Source of the DNA: Tyto alba
Lineage: Eukaryota > Chordata > Aves > Strigiformes > Tytonidae
Assembly (NCBI RefSeq): GCF_018691265.1
Contig: NW_024881283.1
Coordinates: forward strand, 8,675,731-8,739,730
DNA: 64,000 nt
Direction: 5' to 3'
The translations under genes and the position numbers were made by a program. Below are positions 34,746 through 45,351 of the stretch, in pieces; within the stretch, counting starts at the first letter, position 1; each line of letters starts with the position of its first letter. The notes beneath the pieces are model-generated. The model was not told the origin of the DNA and ran no database searches. It saw nothing but the letters and a program-made list of their open reading frames with translations.

Positions 34746-35730
34746 GAAAGGAGGCGGCGGCCGTCCGCTCTCCCATCACCATGGGCTGGAGAGGGGGCAC
34801 GGGGTGTCTCCGGGGGGGTCCCTGCCTGGTGTGGTGTTTTGTGCTCAGCACCTCGGCACCCCTCCTGTCCCTGTGTCCCCCCAGGAAGCTGCATCTGGCC
34901 AAGGTGACAGGACCTGGGAGGGCCCCATCCTTCGGGGACCCTTTGGCTGTGGGGGGTTCACTTGGGGACAAAAGGGACCTCCCGACACCAGAGCAGCAGG
35001 ATTTCGGGGAGCCCCATGCGACACAGGCAGGAGGAATGATTCATTCTCTTCGTTAATGCCATTTTCCGTGTGGAACCTGCTTTTGTAGCCTCTCCTGTAC
35101 CAAAGGTATTTATTCTGCAGGCGATGCATCAAGCACCCCTTGGAGTCCCCAGGGATGCTCAGCAGAGCCATCGATGCTCATCGCCCCCGGGGCATCCCCT
35201 CTCCTCCGCTGGCTTCTTCCCCGGTGATGGGCAGGATTTGGGGGCTCAGTCTGACCCCTGGGACTGGCCCATGGTGGGGGGGGCTTTGGTGGCAGTGGGG
35301 CTAGCAGGAGTTTGGGGTATAGGGGTTTCACCCAGGCGTTTCCCATGGCTGCTCCCTGGGAGTGAGCGCAAGGGTGAGCAGTGATGTAGCAGCAGCAGCG
35401 GGCTGAGCAAATTTTTCCTTGGAAAAAAAACCTGTTTCTTCCTCCTCTTCCTTTTCCTTGCCTTCTCCTGCTTGCTTTCCCTTCAAGTGTGGGTCCAGTC
35501 GTAAATTAGAGCCTCCATGAAGAAAACAACATCTGTTTACCCTTCTTGGCCATGCAGCTCATAAACAGAGAAGGAGGAAAAGGTGCCTGGCTGCTGCCCC
35601 AATAGATTATTTCTTTATTTTTCCTGTGGCCAGAGCTTCTGCAGACAGGGCTTCCCCGCTTCATCCCCTCCGCTTGCTCCAGGAGACGGGGATGGAGGGC
35701 AGCAATCCTTGTTATCCAGGGTGTTGAAAG

Positions 35731-35749
35731 AAAAAAAAAAAAAAAAAAA
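35731..35749. repeat. A19 tract
   Basis: Nineteen A bases after GAAAG. Confidence 0.95.
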
Positions 35750-35754
35750 CAGCC

Positions 35755-36075
35755 CAAGTTTTATTCCTTGAAAAGCGCAGGATATAAAATCTAAATGTCA
35801 AAAGAACCTTTACTGACGGGGTGTAAATTTATGAAGATTCACCCCAATAAAACTCGCCGCGAGTCACTGCTGAAAAATGTCTGCATCCCTTGGGTGCTAA
35901 TCGTGATCGAGAGCCGGTGCGGGGCTGGGGAGGGGAAAGGTTCCTGCTGCTGGGATCTCCCAGGGGAGATCGCACATCCCAGCGAAACTTCAAATCCCCC
36001 GGCGGGGAAGCGCTGCCAAGCACGAAATAAATTACGGTTAATTGGATCTAAACATCTCGGCGGCTTTATTTCCTC
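35755..36075. promoter_or_regulatory. AT-rich island, possible conserved non-coding element
   Basis: Two AT-rich sub-blocks: 35755-35890 (GATATAAAATCTAAATG, TGTAAATTTATGAAG, CCAATAAAACTCG) and 36020-36075 (GAAATAAATTACGGTTAATT). They are separated by a GC-richer stretch. The plus strand is open through it, but no domain is seen. Confidence 0.35.
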
Positions 36076-36156
36076 GCTGCTGTCGCCACCCAGCCGGGGT
36101 GGGAGCCTGAGTGCGGCTCCGGGCCCCAGCTGCCAGGTGGGGGACATCGGTGACAT

Positions 36157-36174
36157 GGGGGGGGGGGGGGGGGG
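36157..36174. repeat. G18 homopolymer
   Basis: Eighteen consecutive G bases at the upstream edge of a CpG cluster. Confidence 0.95.
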
Positions 36175-36320
36175 CCGGGGGCTGCCGGGGCCGGAGATCC
36201 GTGCCCATCCTCACCGGATTCCCGCCGGCAGCCGGCGTGGCCGCTCGGTGCGAGAGCCGTGCGCGGCGCAACCGCACCGAAATGTCACGTTAGTCAGGTC
36301 GGCGGCCGGGAATGTTAATA
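36175..36320. promoter_or_regulatory. Small CpG-dense patch
   Basis: A hand count gives about 18 CpGs in 36181-36300, close to one every 7 bp, directly following the G18 tract. It is below the usual length criterion for a CpG island but locally undepleted. Confidence 0.4.
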
Positions 36321-36399
36321 AGGGGCATGTTTAATTAAATACCATTTCCCACCTGCCATCCTCCCCTCCCCATCCCCTTCTCTCGTCCTTTCCCAAGGA

Positions 36400-36640
36400 A
36401 GAGGCTGTGATTGAACACCGCTCTTTAATTGCCAGCCCCAAATTTTGGAGTAAAATATAAGAAGCCCAAAGTTCCCCTCTAATATTAACTGTAATGAGAT
36501 AAACTTAATTGAACATTTTTACGATGTCATACTCATTTCCCTTTTTAATTAGGTCCTTCTTCCATAACAACACGAAACTATATGATTGTGAACTTCTATG
36601 AGCAGTTCGTTAGCGAGAGCTCTGAAAGCCAGAATTAGTG
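36400..36640. promoter_or_regulatory. AT-rich island, possible conserved non-coding element
   Basis: CTCTTTAATTGCC, GGAGTAAAATATAAG, TAATATTAACTGTAATGAG, AACTTAATTGAACATTTTTA, CTTTTTAATTAGG and CTATATGATTGTG in 240 bp. It is the most uniformly AT-rich unique block in the GC-rich 34-38 kb interval. Confidence 0.45.
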
Positions 36641-36890
36641 GGAAGGTTTGGAGATGCTGAAACAGCTCCTGATGGGGGCTTTGAGGGAGGCAGCGATACT
36701 GCGGTGGGAGATGGGGGCAAAACCCCAGTGGTTCCAGTTCCCGAGGGTGGCAGGAGGAGGGAGGTGATGCCAGCCCCATCCAAGCCCCTCACCTCTTGCT
36801 GCTGGGTGCTTTCCCTTCCTCATTTCCCCTGTCTCCCCATCAGGAATTAATTGCACTTATCAGCATAAACAACCTAATAAAATAGGGGGG

Positions 36891-36910
36891 AAAAAAAAAA
36901 AAAAAAAAAA
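36891..36910. repeat. A20 tract
   Basis: Twenty A bases directly after G6. Confidence 0.95.
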
Positions 36911-37930
36911 GAGGATGAAAGATGAACTGTGGCTTTGATTTAATGGCCTGCTGGCTAGGGATCTGTTGGGAATTCATGGCATTGGGATGACTGAGGATGG
37001 AGGGACTGTGCAGCCCTGGGGCAGGACCCCACGTGAGTGGGTGACTGTGTCCAGCCCCGCCCTGGCACTGTGGGTGTAGGGATGTCCCTTCACCGTGCGG
37101 TCCTGCAGCCGCACTGGGACCCACTCGGGCACGGATCCCCCTTTCGCAGCGATATCAAAGACCACGGTGGGTGAGCCCCATCTCCTCCCTGCTCATGCCC
37201 GCTGCAAAAATCCAGGGATTCAGCTGATTTTTCCAGGCTGCCCAAGCCGGCATTTCAAAGGATTGACTGAAAGGACAGGAGGTGGTGGCTGGGGAAGGCG
37301 CGGGAAAAGGAGATGTGGGGGGTGACAGCGTGAATAGGAACTTCTTGGGTGCCTGCTACGGACTCTGTGTCTTTGCTGGGGTGCATCCCACGGGAGCTGG
37401 GAGGGATGGGTGCCTCACCGAGCCCCCACCAGCCTGAAACTGGGGCATTGCACAGGTTTGCGTGCAACGTTTGCGCCGCAGTTGCTCCGCGCTCGCTTTG
37501 CTCCCTCCGGGCTTCGAGCAGGTATTTTTTTTTGCAGGGGAGAGCACTTAGTGCGTTAACAGCGGCTTCTCCGTGCACGTAACTGGGTTGTAATTAATCA
37601 TTCATACAGCTCTGGGACCCCTGGCATCGTTCAGAGGGAGTAATTACACCTCTCCCGCTCCTCTTCCTCGCTGCTGTGGCCCCTCTCCCCCAGCCCGGCG
37701 AGCGGAGAAGTTTTGACAAGGTGATCAATGAGGTCTGCAGTGCCGGCGGGGGGGTGCGTGCCGAGGGGAGAGGTAATTAGAGCAGAAAAAGGGGCCTGGA
37801 GGAGAGAGCAGGTTGCAGCACACTGGGAAAAAGAGGAATAAAAGCCGGAATGCGGGCGCGGAGTTGCTGACCCCTCACTGAGTGCCCGGCGGAGAGCGCG
37901 CCGGCTGCTCGAGCTGCCGCTGTGCCGGGC

Positions 37931-37966
37931 TGGGGATGCAAACTGGGGATGCAAACTGGGGATGCT
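37931..37966. repeat. 13-bp tandem repeat, 2.8 copies
   Basis: TGGGGATGCAAAC twice in perfect tandem, then a partial third copy. Confidence 0.9.
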
Positions 37967-38102
37967 GGCAGCTGGGGGGGCTCCTGGCCAGCGTGGGGTT
38001 TGTGCGGGATCGGGATCACCTGTGGGAAGCCCGTGTTTGCACGTGGTTCCTCCGAGAGGGAGGTTGGGACCAGTAACACCAGTGCTGGGCGCGCTGGCGG
38101 CC

Positions 38103-38170
38103 CTGGGGATGCTCCGGGGTCACTCCGTTGCACCATGGCTGCAGTTTGTCTTCCCACAGCTTCACTGCAG
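38103..38170 (-). other. Coding-like patch behind a strong splice-acceptor-like sequence
   Basis: On the minus strand a long T-rich tract ends in TTTTTCCCCAACTCTCTCCAG, a good 3' splice-site match (AG at plus 38171-38172). It is followed by an open stretch reading AVKLWEDKLQPWCNGVTPEH. No clear donor follows, and the protein is not recognised. The T tract could be simple sequence that only mimics an acceptor. Confidence 0.2.
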
Positions 38171-38186
38171 CTGGAGAGAGTTGGGG

Positions 38187-38226
38187 AAAAAGCAAAAAAA
38201 AAAAAAACAAAAAAAACAACAAAAAA
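38187..38226. repeat. A-rich tract with C interruptions
   Basis: Poly(A) broken by single C bases over about 40 bp. Its complement forms the pyrimidine tract of the acceptor-like sequence at 38171. Confidence 0.95.
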
Positions 38227-38379
38227 GCACTATTTGGGATTGAATTTTCTTTCCCCAGCTGTGTGACGAGTCCCAGGCTGGGCTCAGGGGGGAGCACATG
38301 CTCGACGGGTTTTGGGGGGCTGGGACGAGGAGCTGCACAGGGGATCGGGTCCAGCCGTGCGGGCTGAGTGTGCGACATG

Positions 38380-38640
38380 ACCAGGGCTTGAAAACCCTCC
38401 TCAGCTCCAGCCCGAAACATTGTCAGACAAAAACATGCGGAAAAATCTTGGTCCTTAAAAATGCAAATGACATGTGATGCTGAATGTCCTTGTTTGTCTG
38501 TAATTGCAAAATTCTTAGACTCAATCAGCCAAAGATAAACTGTGTTATTTAGGAGCAATTTGAAAGCAGACAGATTGAAAACAATGGGCCAGATTCGGCT
38601 TTCGGCAGCTCAGGAATGAAGCCAGAATCTGCCGGATCAG
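38380..38640. promoter_or_regulatory. AT-balanced island with POU octamer
   Basis: Unique sequence containing a POU octamer ATGCAAAT (38461-38468), GTCTGTAATTGCAAAATTC, AGCCAAAGATAAACTG and TGAAAACAATGGGCC (SOX-like ACAATG). GC-rich on both sides. Confidence 0.4.
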
Positions 38641-38909
38641 CAGGGCCCTGTGGGATTTACACCCTGTGGGTGCAGGGCAGAGCGGTGCCCGGCCTCACCT
38701 CCACAGGCCAAGCATGCGGGATGCCCACTGCCCGCACACACCTGCCTCCCTCCCTCCAGGGAGCCTTTTCCCTACAGAATTCCTGGGCGTTCCCCAATTT
38801 CCCACAGTTGCAGCTTTAGAACGCCTACCTTGCCACAAGCATCCCCCCAGCTCGCTGGTGGCTGTGGGGATGAAGCTTGGACCAGCGTGTCCTGCTCCCG
38901 CATCCCCCT

Positions 38910-38955
38910 CTATTTATTTAATATTTATTTTAATATTTATCATTTAATATTTAGG
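38910..38955. repeat. ATTTA-rich simple sequence
   Basis: Degenerate ATTTA/AATATTT repeats over about 45 bp; the pentamer ATTTA occurs several times. In a plus-strand transcript this would resemble an AU-rich element, but no transcript is established. Confidence 0.7.
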
Positions 38956-39271
38956 AAAGAGAAGGGACTCGCGAGGGTGCAAACCGTGGACATGCAGCCG
39001 CTCGCACGGGCACAGCCCTGGCCAGCAGGAGCAGAGCCAGCGGCCAGTGCTTAATAAAAGACGATTTTCTTGGCTTCAATGCTGCAGATAAATCACTTTG
39101 GGGAGCAGCCCCGACCGTGTCTGCTCGGGTGAGCTCTGCACCAGCCACTGCATGAAAGTCCCCGGAAGGAAAGTGCCCCGGCTGTCTCGCCCGCGCTCGG
39201 CTCCTGGTGGCACCGTGTCCTGATGCTGTCAGCCGAGTGACAGCTTGGCATTCGCAGCGGTCCCTTCTGCC

Positions 39272-39287
39272 TATAAATACGCGTATT
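39272..39287 (+). promoter_or_regulatory. TATA-box-like word overlapping a 12-bp palindrome
   Basis: TATAAATA at 39272-39279 matches the TATA consensus and overlaps the perfect palindrome AATACGCGTATT (39276-39287). It sits about 175 bp before the minisatellite at 39462. No start site or first exon can be shown. Confidence 0.2.
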
Positions 39288-39461
39288 CTCCGCTCCGCTT
39301 GCTGGGAAATGAAAGTTTTGACTGGTTTGCCTCCACCTGCATTGCAATAACTCAGAGGGGGGGGCCAGAGCCTTCCCCGACTGCTCAAATCCAACCGGAG
39401 CTGCGGGTGTCCGAGCCCCATCGCTGCTGGTGCCAGGCAAACCACCTTGCTGCCGAACAGC

Positions 39462-40104
39462 ACCTGGGTGCTCCCCCTTCCCTGGGTGCTCCCCCCTTCC
39501 CTGGGTGCTCCCCCCCTTCCCTGGGTGCTCCCCCTTCCCTGGGTGCTCCCCCCTTCCCTGGGTGCTCCCCCTTCCCTGGGTGCTCCCCCCTTCCCTGGGT
39601 GCTCCCCCCCTTCCCTTGGTGCTCTCCATTCCCTGGGTGCTCCCCCCTCCCTGGGTGCTCCCCCTCCCTGGGTGCCCTCCCTTTCCTGGGTTCCTTCCAT
39701 TTTCTGGGTGCTCCCCCTTCCCTTGGTGCTCCTGCTTCCCTGGGTGCTCCCCTCTCCCTGGGTGCTCCCACCTCCCTGGGTGCTCCCCCCTTCCCTGGGT
39801 GGTCCCCCCTTCCCTGGTTGCCCTCTCTTCCCTGGGTGCTCCCCCCTTTCCTGGGTGGTCCCCCCTTCCCTGGTTGCCCTCTCTTCCCTGGGTGCTCCCC
39901 CCTTTTCTGGGTGCTCCCCCCTCCCTGGGTGCCCTTTCTTCCCTGGGTGCTTCCCCTTCCCTTGCTGCTTCCCCTTCCCTGGGTGCTCCCCCCTTTCCTG
40001 GGTGGTCCCCCCTTCCCTGGTTGCCCTCTCTTCCCTGGGTGCTCCCCCCTTTTCTGGGTGCTCCCCCCTCCCTGGGTGCCCTCCCTTCCCTGCCTGGGGT
40101 GCAG
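39462..40104. repeat. Minisatellite, 18-20-bp CCTGGGTGCTCCCCCCTT-type units
   Basis: More than thirty units of about 18-20 bp that vary mainly in the length of the C run. A block starting at 39841 recurs at 39988, 147 bp later, showing a higher-order duplication; the order GGTGGTCC, GGTTGCCC, GGTGCTCC is shared. The array leaves frames open on both strands, producing false reading frames of up to 436 codons (minus, Gly/Arg/Glu/Pro-rich) and 344 codons (plus, Pro/Leu/Gly-rich). These are repeat artefacts. Confidence 0.95.
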
Positions 40105-40259
40105 CATCCGATGCCCTATAAATTCCCAGCGATTCCAGCCTCAAGCCTTTGCCCCGCTCTGGGAACAGCAGCTCTGCTGGCTGCTCCTTCGGGGTTTTCC
40201 CAGGGGCAGTGGGGCTGGGGGGGTTGGAGGAATGGGGGGAGCACATGGTAATGCAGAAC

Positions 40260-40600
40260 ATGGAGGTAATTATTTTTAAACAATCACATTTCCCTTTCTG
40301 TACAGACCTACAAGGATGTAAACAAGATACCCTTTAAACACATGCTTCCCAGCCATCCATCACCACATCCAGACTTTATTATGCTCTACTCTATATGTTA
40401 TAAATTACATTTTAATGATAAATTACGCACTCCTAATGCAAACTGCAGCCTCCTGTTGTCGCTAAAAAACAATAATACATTTGTAGAAAGTGAAAAGAGG
40501 GAAATGCATATTTATGAGGTTGGACAGTTTTGGGGGAAAAGGCAATTGTTATCTGAAATATTTGGATTTATGAATTACTTCCTATTTTAAAAGGCCTCTG
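40260..40600. promoter_or_regulatory. AT-rich island, possible conserved non-coding element
   Basis: About 340 bp of unique AT-rich DNA just after the minisatellite: GGTAATTATTTTTAAACAAT, GATGTAAACAAGATACC (forkhead TGTAAACA), TATAAATTACATTTTAATGA, CTCCTAATGC, AACAATAATAC and GGCAATTGTTATC. It combines homeodomain, forkhead and SOX-like cores. The plus strand is briefly open (40342-40590) without a recognisable product. Confidence 0.45.
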
Positions 40601-40989
40601 TGTCTTCTCGCGCTCAAAATGTCAAGTCATTACAGCCGGGGAAGGCGGGAAGCGCTCGCTGCAGCTCCTGCCGGGTGTGCTGGGACCCAAACCAGGCTGT
40701 CTGCTGGGCGGGCTGGAGTGAAGCTCGATCCTTAATGGGGTTTAATGGGATGATAAATGCCAGGGGACGAGCCAGCATCCCCGGGGCGATGGCAGCCGTG
40801 GGAGGGAGCTCGGGTGGAAGTGGGGAGCCCCTGAATAGTCACTGCCCAGCCGGGGGCTGCAGCTGAGATCACGGGTTGGGAAAATAACCACAATTTGGGG
40901 AATAACCAGGGTGATAGGGAGGGAAGCACCTTTTCAAGCAGCCTGAGTCGGGCAGCAGCGGGAGGGAGAGCCCCCCCCACCCCACCCCG

Positions 40990-41095
40990 GATGTTAATTT
41001 AACCCTGTCATGATGGAACACTGCCTTAATTAGGCTTCTCGTCGCGGTGCCTTGGCTCTGTCAGGCAGCCCTAACGATGGCGGTTAATTAGGGGT
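40990..41095. promoter_or_regulatory. Possible conserved non-coding element
   Basis: GATGTTAATTTAACCC (near-palindromic), GCCTTAATTAGGC (inverted pair GCCT/AGGC around TTAATTA) and GCGGTTAATTAGGGG, giving three TTAATT cores in 105 bp. Confidence 0.35.
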
Positions 41096-42362
41096 TGGTG
41101 CGAGCTCCGGCGCTGCCCGGGCAGGGTGCCCTGCGCAGGTGCGGCGAGCCCAGGGCTGCAATGTGGGAGGCTCATTTTGCAGGGGGGTGTGATGTGGGGA
41201 GTGTGTGTGGGGGGGGCACTGCACATTGCAGAGCAGCAGCGGCTGCTGCACGGCGAGGAAGAGGAGGAAGAGCAGGAGGAAGCATATTTTTGGACACACA
41301 GCAGCGCGCACCCCTCCTCCTGCTCCGTCTCTGCTCTCTCCTCCTTTCCCCGGAACAATCTGTGATCTCCCCGCCAACTGGGGGGGTCCGGCACGGGCAC
41401 CCCACAGCCCTGGGCCTCATCCTGCATGGCCTGAGCTGCTCGGAGTCGGGACGAGGCTGCCTACCCGGATATCTGGGTTCAGCCGGAGAAAAGCCGCCCT
41501 CGTGCGCGGTGCCGGTGGCACACGGGGCTGCTTGGCCGAGCGAGGAGCTGGACACCGGTGCGGTGGTCCGGTGCTGCCGGGGGGGCTGCTGCAGAAGGAG
41601 AGGGTGAAGCGGCCCCCCCAACCCTCCGCTGCCAAGCCCGTGCTTTTGTCTGCGCATTCATTACCGGAGCAGCTTTTGACTTCAGCAGAGATCGTGTCTC
41701 TGGCCTTCAGCAAATGGCTTTTTCAAGGTGAACATCAGCTTTCTGCCAGAGCTGAAGCTTTTGGGAGCTTTTGAAAGAGCATCCTTTATTCGGCGGCAGC
41801 AGCTGGAGTCTCTAAGTGGGATCAGGGCCCCGTGGCACGAACCCCTCAGCTCCTGCCTGGAGAAACTCCCAAGCAAGACCGGGAGGCACACGGAGGAAAA
41901 TATGAGGAGAGGGTCCTGAGGGGATGTGGGGCCGTAGCCGTGGGGCTGTCCCAGCCCAGGGTGCGTGGGGCTGTGCGGGGAGGAGAGGGGTCATGTGTGA
42001 CCCTGGCTACCGGGAGAGAAAAAGGCTGTTGGTTTTTGGAGACTGGTGAGGGGGGTGTGCATGCCTGGGAAGGAGGCTGGGGGCAGCCGGGGGACAATAA
42101 GGACAAGGACAGCGTGAGCCAGTGTCCGAGATGTTGCTCCATCCCCAGGACTGCCGTGTGCAGGGTGATGTGGAGGTGGGAACATGGAGATTGAAGGGGA
42201 AAAGTCTGATGTTGATGCCGCTTCCTCGGTCCCCTGGGAGTGACGGACTCATCCTGCTCCCTGTCTCCATCAGGCACAGGGTGCTGAGTACCGAACCGAC
42301 TGCCCCGGGCCCGGGTGCAGGAGAGGGATTTTGCGGGAGTGCTCAGAGGGCTCACGCGAGAG

Positions 42363-42477
42363 CACCTGAATAATTTATGCACGAGCACCCGTTCAGCTCA
42401 TGCACGAACACCCAATTAAATTTTGCAAGGCCTCCCAAGTAATCCATGCATGACCGCCCAATTAATTCACGCGTGGG
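42363..42477. repeat. Degenerate 23-bp tandem array, five copies
   Basis: Five consecutive 23-bp units begin at 42363, 42386, 42409, 42432 and 42455. Each begins with a (C/T)(A/T/G)CC-type word, carries an A/T-rich middle (AATAATTT, AATTAAAT, AGTAATCC, AATTAATT) and ends in an (A/T)GCA/ACGC-type word. Copies are strongly diverged but exactly phased. It may be an old minisatellite whose units hold homeodomain-like cores. Confidence 0.7.
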
Positions 42478-43399
42478 TGCCCAACCACCCACCCCGAGCC
42501 TCTCATTAGTGGCTGCGGGGTGCCGGCACGGGCAGACCCGTGGGGTGCTGGCAGCTTGGGCTGGGGCTGCTCCTCATGCAGCATCCGCAGGAGGATGGAT
42601 CCTGCCCTGGGAGCTTCCTTAGAGGAACCGCCGCGGAATTTCAGGCCCTTTCTGGCTGTTTCAGAAGCTTGGCAAGTGCGAAAGGCACCCGCTGGCAGGG
42701 CTTGGGAAGGGGGTCATTAAGGAGCTGCAGCTGATGGGGATTTGGGGGGTTTTGCAGATGAAAGAGCTGCCATCAGTCAGTGGAAAGCCGGGGTGAGGCA
42801 GTCAAGTCCCTGAGCAGGAGCATCGGCACAGGGCTGCCTGGGGAAGGGGGTTTATGAGCCCCTCGGGGAGCCGGGGTGTGGGGGAGAGCGGCAGGACGGT
42901 CCCCCCAGCCCACCTGGAGCTCTGTGCCTGCCCTGCTCCCTGCCCCGCGACGAGCGGGGGGAACAGGGTGGCTGAGAGCCCAGCACGAAGTGGGGAGAGG
43001 CTGTTCTCTGGTTCTTCGGGACAAATGGAGAGGATGAGCTAAAAATCCAGGACAGCAACTGCCTTTGAGCTGGGAACCTGTTTTGGAAGCTGGGATGCAG
43101 CACGAATGCAGCCCTCCGGGCCCCTGCAGCACAGGGCGGGTCTCCACCGGCTGCTGCAGGACCCGGAGGTGCAGAGCCCTGAGCAAAGCAGCCGGCGAGG
43201 AGCAAACGGGCCCCAGGTTGTGCATCAGGCCCGGCTCTGCCAGCAGCAAATGGTTGCCTGCGGGCAGAAGAAAGCCCAAAATCTGGCCAGGGATCCTCTG
43301 CAACCACTGCAGCGTGTGGTCACGCTCCCATCATCTTGTTCCTTTGCCAGCTGTTGGGGACAGGAGGCATCTGGGGACATGTGGAGCTGGGGACGAGCC

Positions 43400-43610
43400 C
43401 TTCTCCCGTGCTCTCCCTGCCCGCCGGCGCGGCTCAGCCCCGGCACAGCCTCTGTATTTCTCTGGCAGTTTGGGAGGCAGAAGGTGAGAGCGGGCGTGCG
43501 TGGCGAGCTCTGCTCTGCCTTGTCATCCTCCTCTGCCGCCCGGCCGACGCGGCTGTCAGCGGCACGGTGCCGGCTCGCCACCCCCTCCGCCGCCGGGGCG
43601 AGGGAAGCGT
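43400..43610. promoter_or_regulatory. CpG-enriched patch
   Basis: CpG-dense sequence, strongest at about 43540-43610, where the CGCC/GCCG and CGG words are undepleted. It is a possible small CpG island; no first exon is apparent. Confidence 0.35.
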
Positions 43611-43891
43611 GTTCCCATCTATTTTGGGGTTGGCTTCCCATGGGGGGGGGTGGGGGGGGAAGGGCAGTTGCAGGGATTAGGCCCATCTGGCTGCCTCCCT
43701 TGGGTGCCACCAGCCCCTCAACCCCACACTCAGCCACCGCTGCCGAGGGTTTCGAGGGCGGCATGGGGATGGGGGAGACGAGGGGATTTCAGCATCCCAC
43801 AGCAAGGTGAACTGGACCAAACTGGGGGCAGGCGTTGTGCTGAGCCTCTCCCGAGCCAGCTCCGGCGGGTGAAATGGCAGCGCCTGGCTGG

Positions 43892-43901
43892 CTATATTTA
43901 G
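43892..43901. promoter_or_regulatory. MEF2-type site
   Basis: CTATATTTAG is an exact MEF2 consensus word next to a CpG-rich stretch (about 43930-44020). Chance occurrence is plausible. Confidence 0.2.
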
Positions 43902-44324
43902 GAAGAATGTAGGGCAGGCTGGAGCATCCCAGGCGATCGCCTTCCCGCAGCCGCTCTCGCCCCGCGCAGCACGGACCGCAGCATGTGAGGGCCGGAGCGA
44001 GCGCTGCCCGCGGGCTCTGGCAGGAGAAGGGGGGGGCTGGAGGGGGCTGCCTGGCCCCCGAGCAGATGAGGGGCTGCTGCCTGGGTACGTGTGTGCAGGC
44101 ATGCTCCGGCTCCGGCCAGCTGGCAAAACGCTGGGGAGATTGCATCCAAAAGCTTTTTGCTATGGCTGAGGGCTCGTGGCAGCGTGGCTGCGGCGCGTCC
44201 GTGGCGGATAAACCCCAGCCCTGGGGATGGGGAATGGCTTGAGGGGTGCAGGGTGCTCCCCAACCCACTGCCCCCCACTCCTGCTCCAGGGCTCTTTATC
44301 CGGCTGCTGTGTTGCTGGCAGCGC

Positions 44325-44480
44325 GCCGTCAGTCTCGGTCACACTGATCTCCTCTCAATAGAGGCCTTTGTTCTGCTGCACAGGAGATGTTTAATTCCTA
44401 TTATTGCCATTAGCATAAAAGTACAAAGAAAGGTGAAGGGAGGAAAATCTCTCCTGTCTCCTAATTCCCCAGGTCTCTGC
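44325..44480. promoter_or_regulatory. Possible conserved non-coding element
   Basis: Unique AT-balanced block with CTCAATAGAGGCCTTTGTTC (SOX-like TTTGTT), TTTAATTCCTATTATTGCC and CATTAGCATAAAAG, flanked by GC-rich DNA. Confidence 0.35.
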
Positions 44481-45224
44481 AGCACGGTGAGTGGGAGGGG
44501 GCTGCCAGCCGCTGCCCTGGTGTCGGGCAGGATTTGGCACCTGGGAGGGTGCTGGGGAGGGAGGAACCCCACCACGCCCCCCTCCCCTGCTACCCCAAAA
44601 ACCCCACCACTCGCTCCAACCCAGGACACGTGGGCATTGCTGCCTGCTGGGCGTCTCCCACTCTGCTGGCACCGGTCCTGCGTGCTCCGTGTGGACACCG
44701 TGCCCTTTGCCAGGGGTGGTAGGACCCCCCGGCTGCACCCCAGCAGCCCCCAGCCCCCCAGGGAAGCTGCTCCATCCTCGGGACCAGCCCTGTCTGCATC
44801 CCTGGGCTCATCCCTGGGCGCTTCCAGCAGCCGGCTCTTTTGGCAGCTGAGCTGCCTTTGCTGCAGGTCAGCCCCAAAACCTCGATGGGCTTTCCATTGC
44901 TGTCATTTCCCACGTGTTTCGGGTGGAGGGAAGCCCACCGCCCCCCACTGCCCTCAGCGCTCGGCTTTGGCTGCCTGGGTCCAGGGTTCCCACTGCCCAA
45001 GCACCACTGGGGTCGCTCTGAGGGGCTCCTGGGGATCCACTGGTCTGGAGTGGGGGGGGGAGGGGGCTGTGTCCTGGGCGATGGAGGGGTGTGGATGCTG
45101 TCACACCCTGGGGCCACCACCCTGGGGGCTGTGGCGTTTCTGGGGCCACCGCTCATAGCTACACCCAAGCTCCAGCACAGCGTATGTCTCGACTTCATAT
45201 CACTGGGAATCAGGTGAGCAAAAA

Positions 45225-45351
45225 CTCTCCTTCTCCCCCTCCTCCTCCTCTTCTCCCCCTCCTCCTCCTCTTCTCCCCCTCCTCCTCCTCTTCTCCCCCT
45301 CCTCCTCCTCTTCTCCCCCTCCTCCTCCTCCTCTTCTCCCCCTCCTCCTCT
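45225..45351. repeat. 127-base pure pyrimidine tract, 20-bp tandem unit
   Basis: Every base from 45225 to 45351 is C or T. The core is a perfect 20-bp repeat CCTCCTCCTCTTCTCCCCCT, about six copies, the last with an extra triplet. Such homopurine-homopyrimidine DNA can form triplex (H-DNA). The minus strand reads as Glu/Gly/Arg-rich open frames that are artefacts of the repeat. Confidence 0.97.

Noticed and set aside
38951..40261. 436-codon minus-strand open frame
   Set aside because: It runs through the 18-20-bp minisatellite, whose units lack stops. The product is a Gly/Arg/Glu/Pro repeat, and other frames on both strands are open too.
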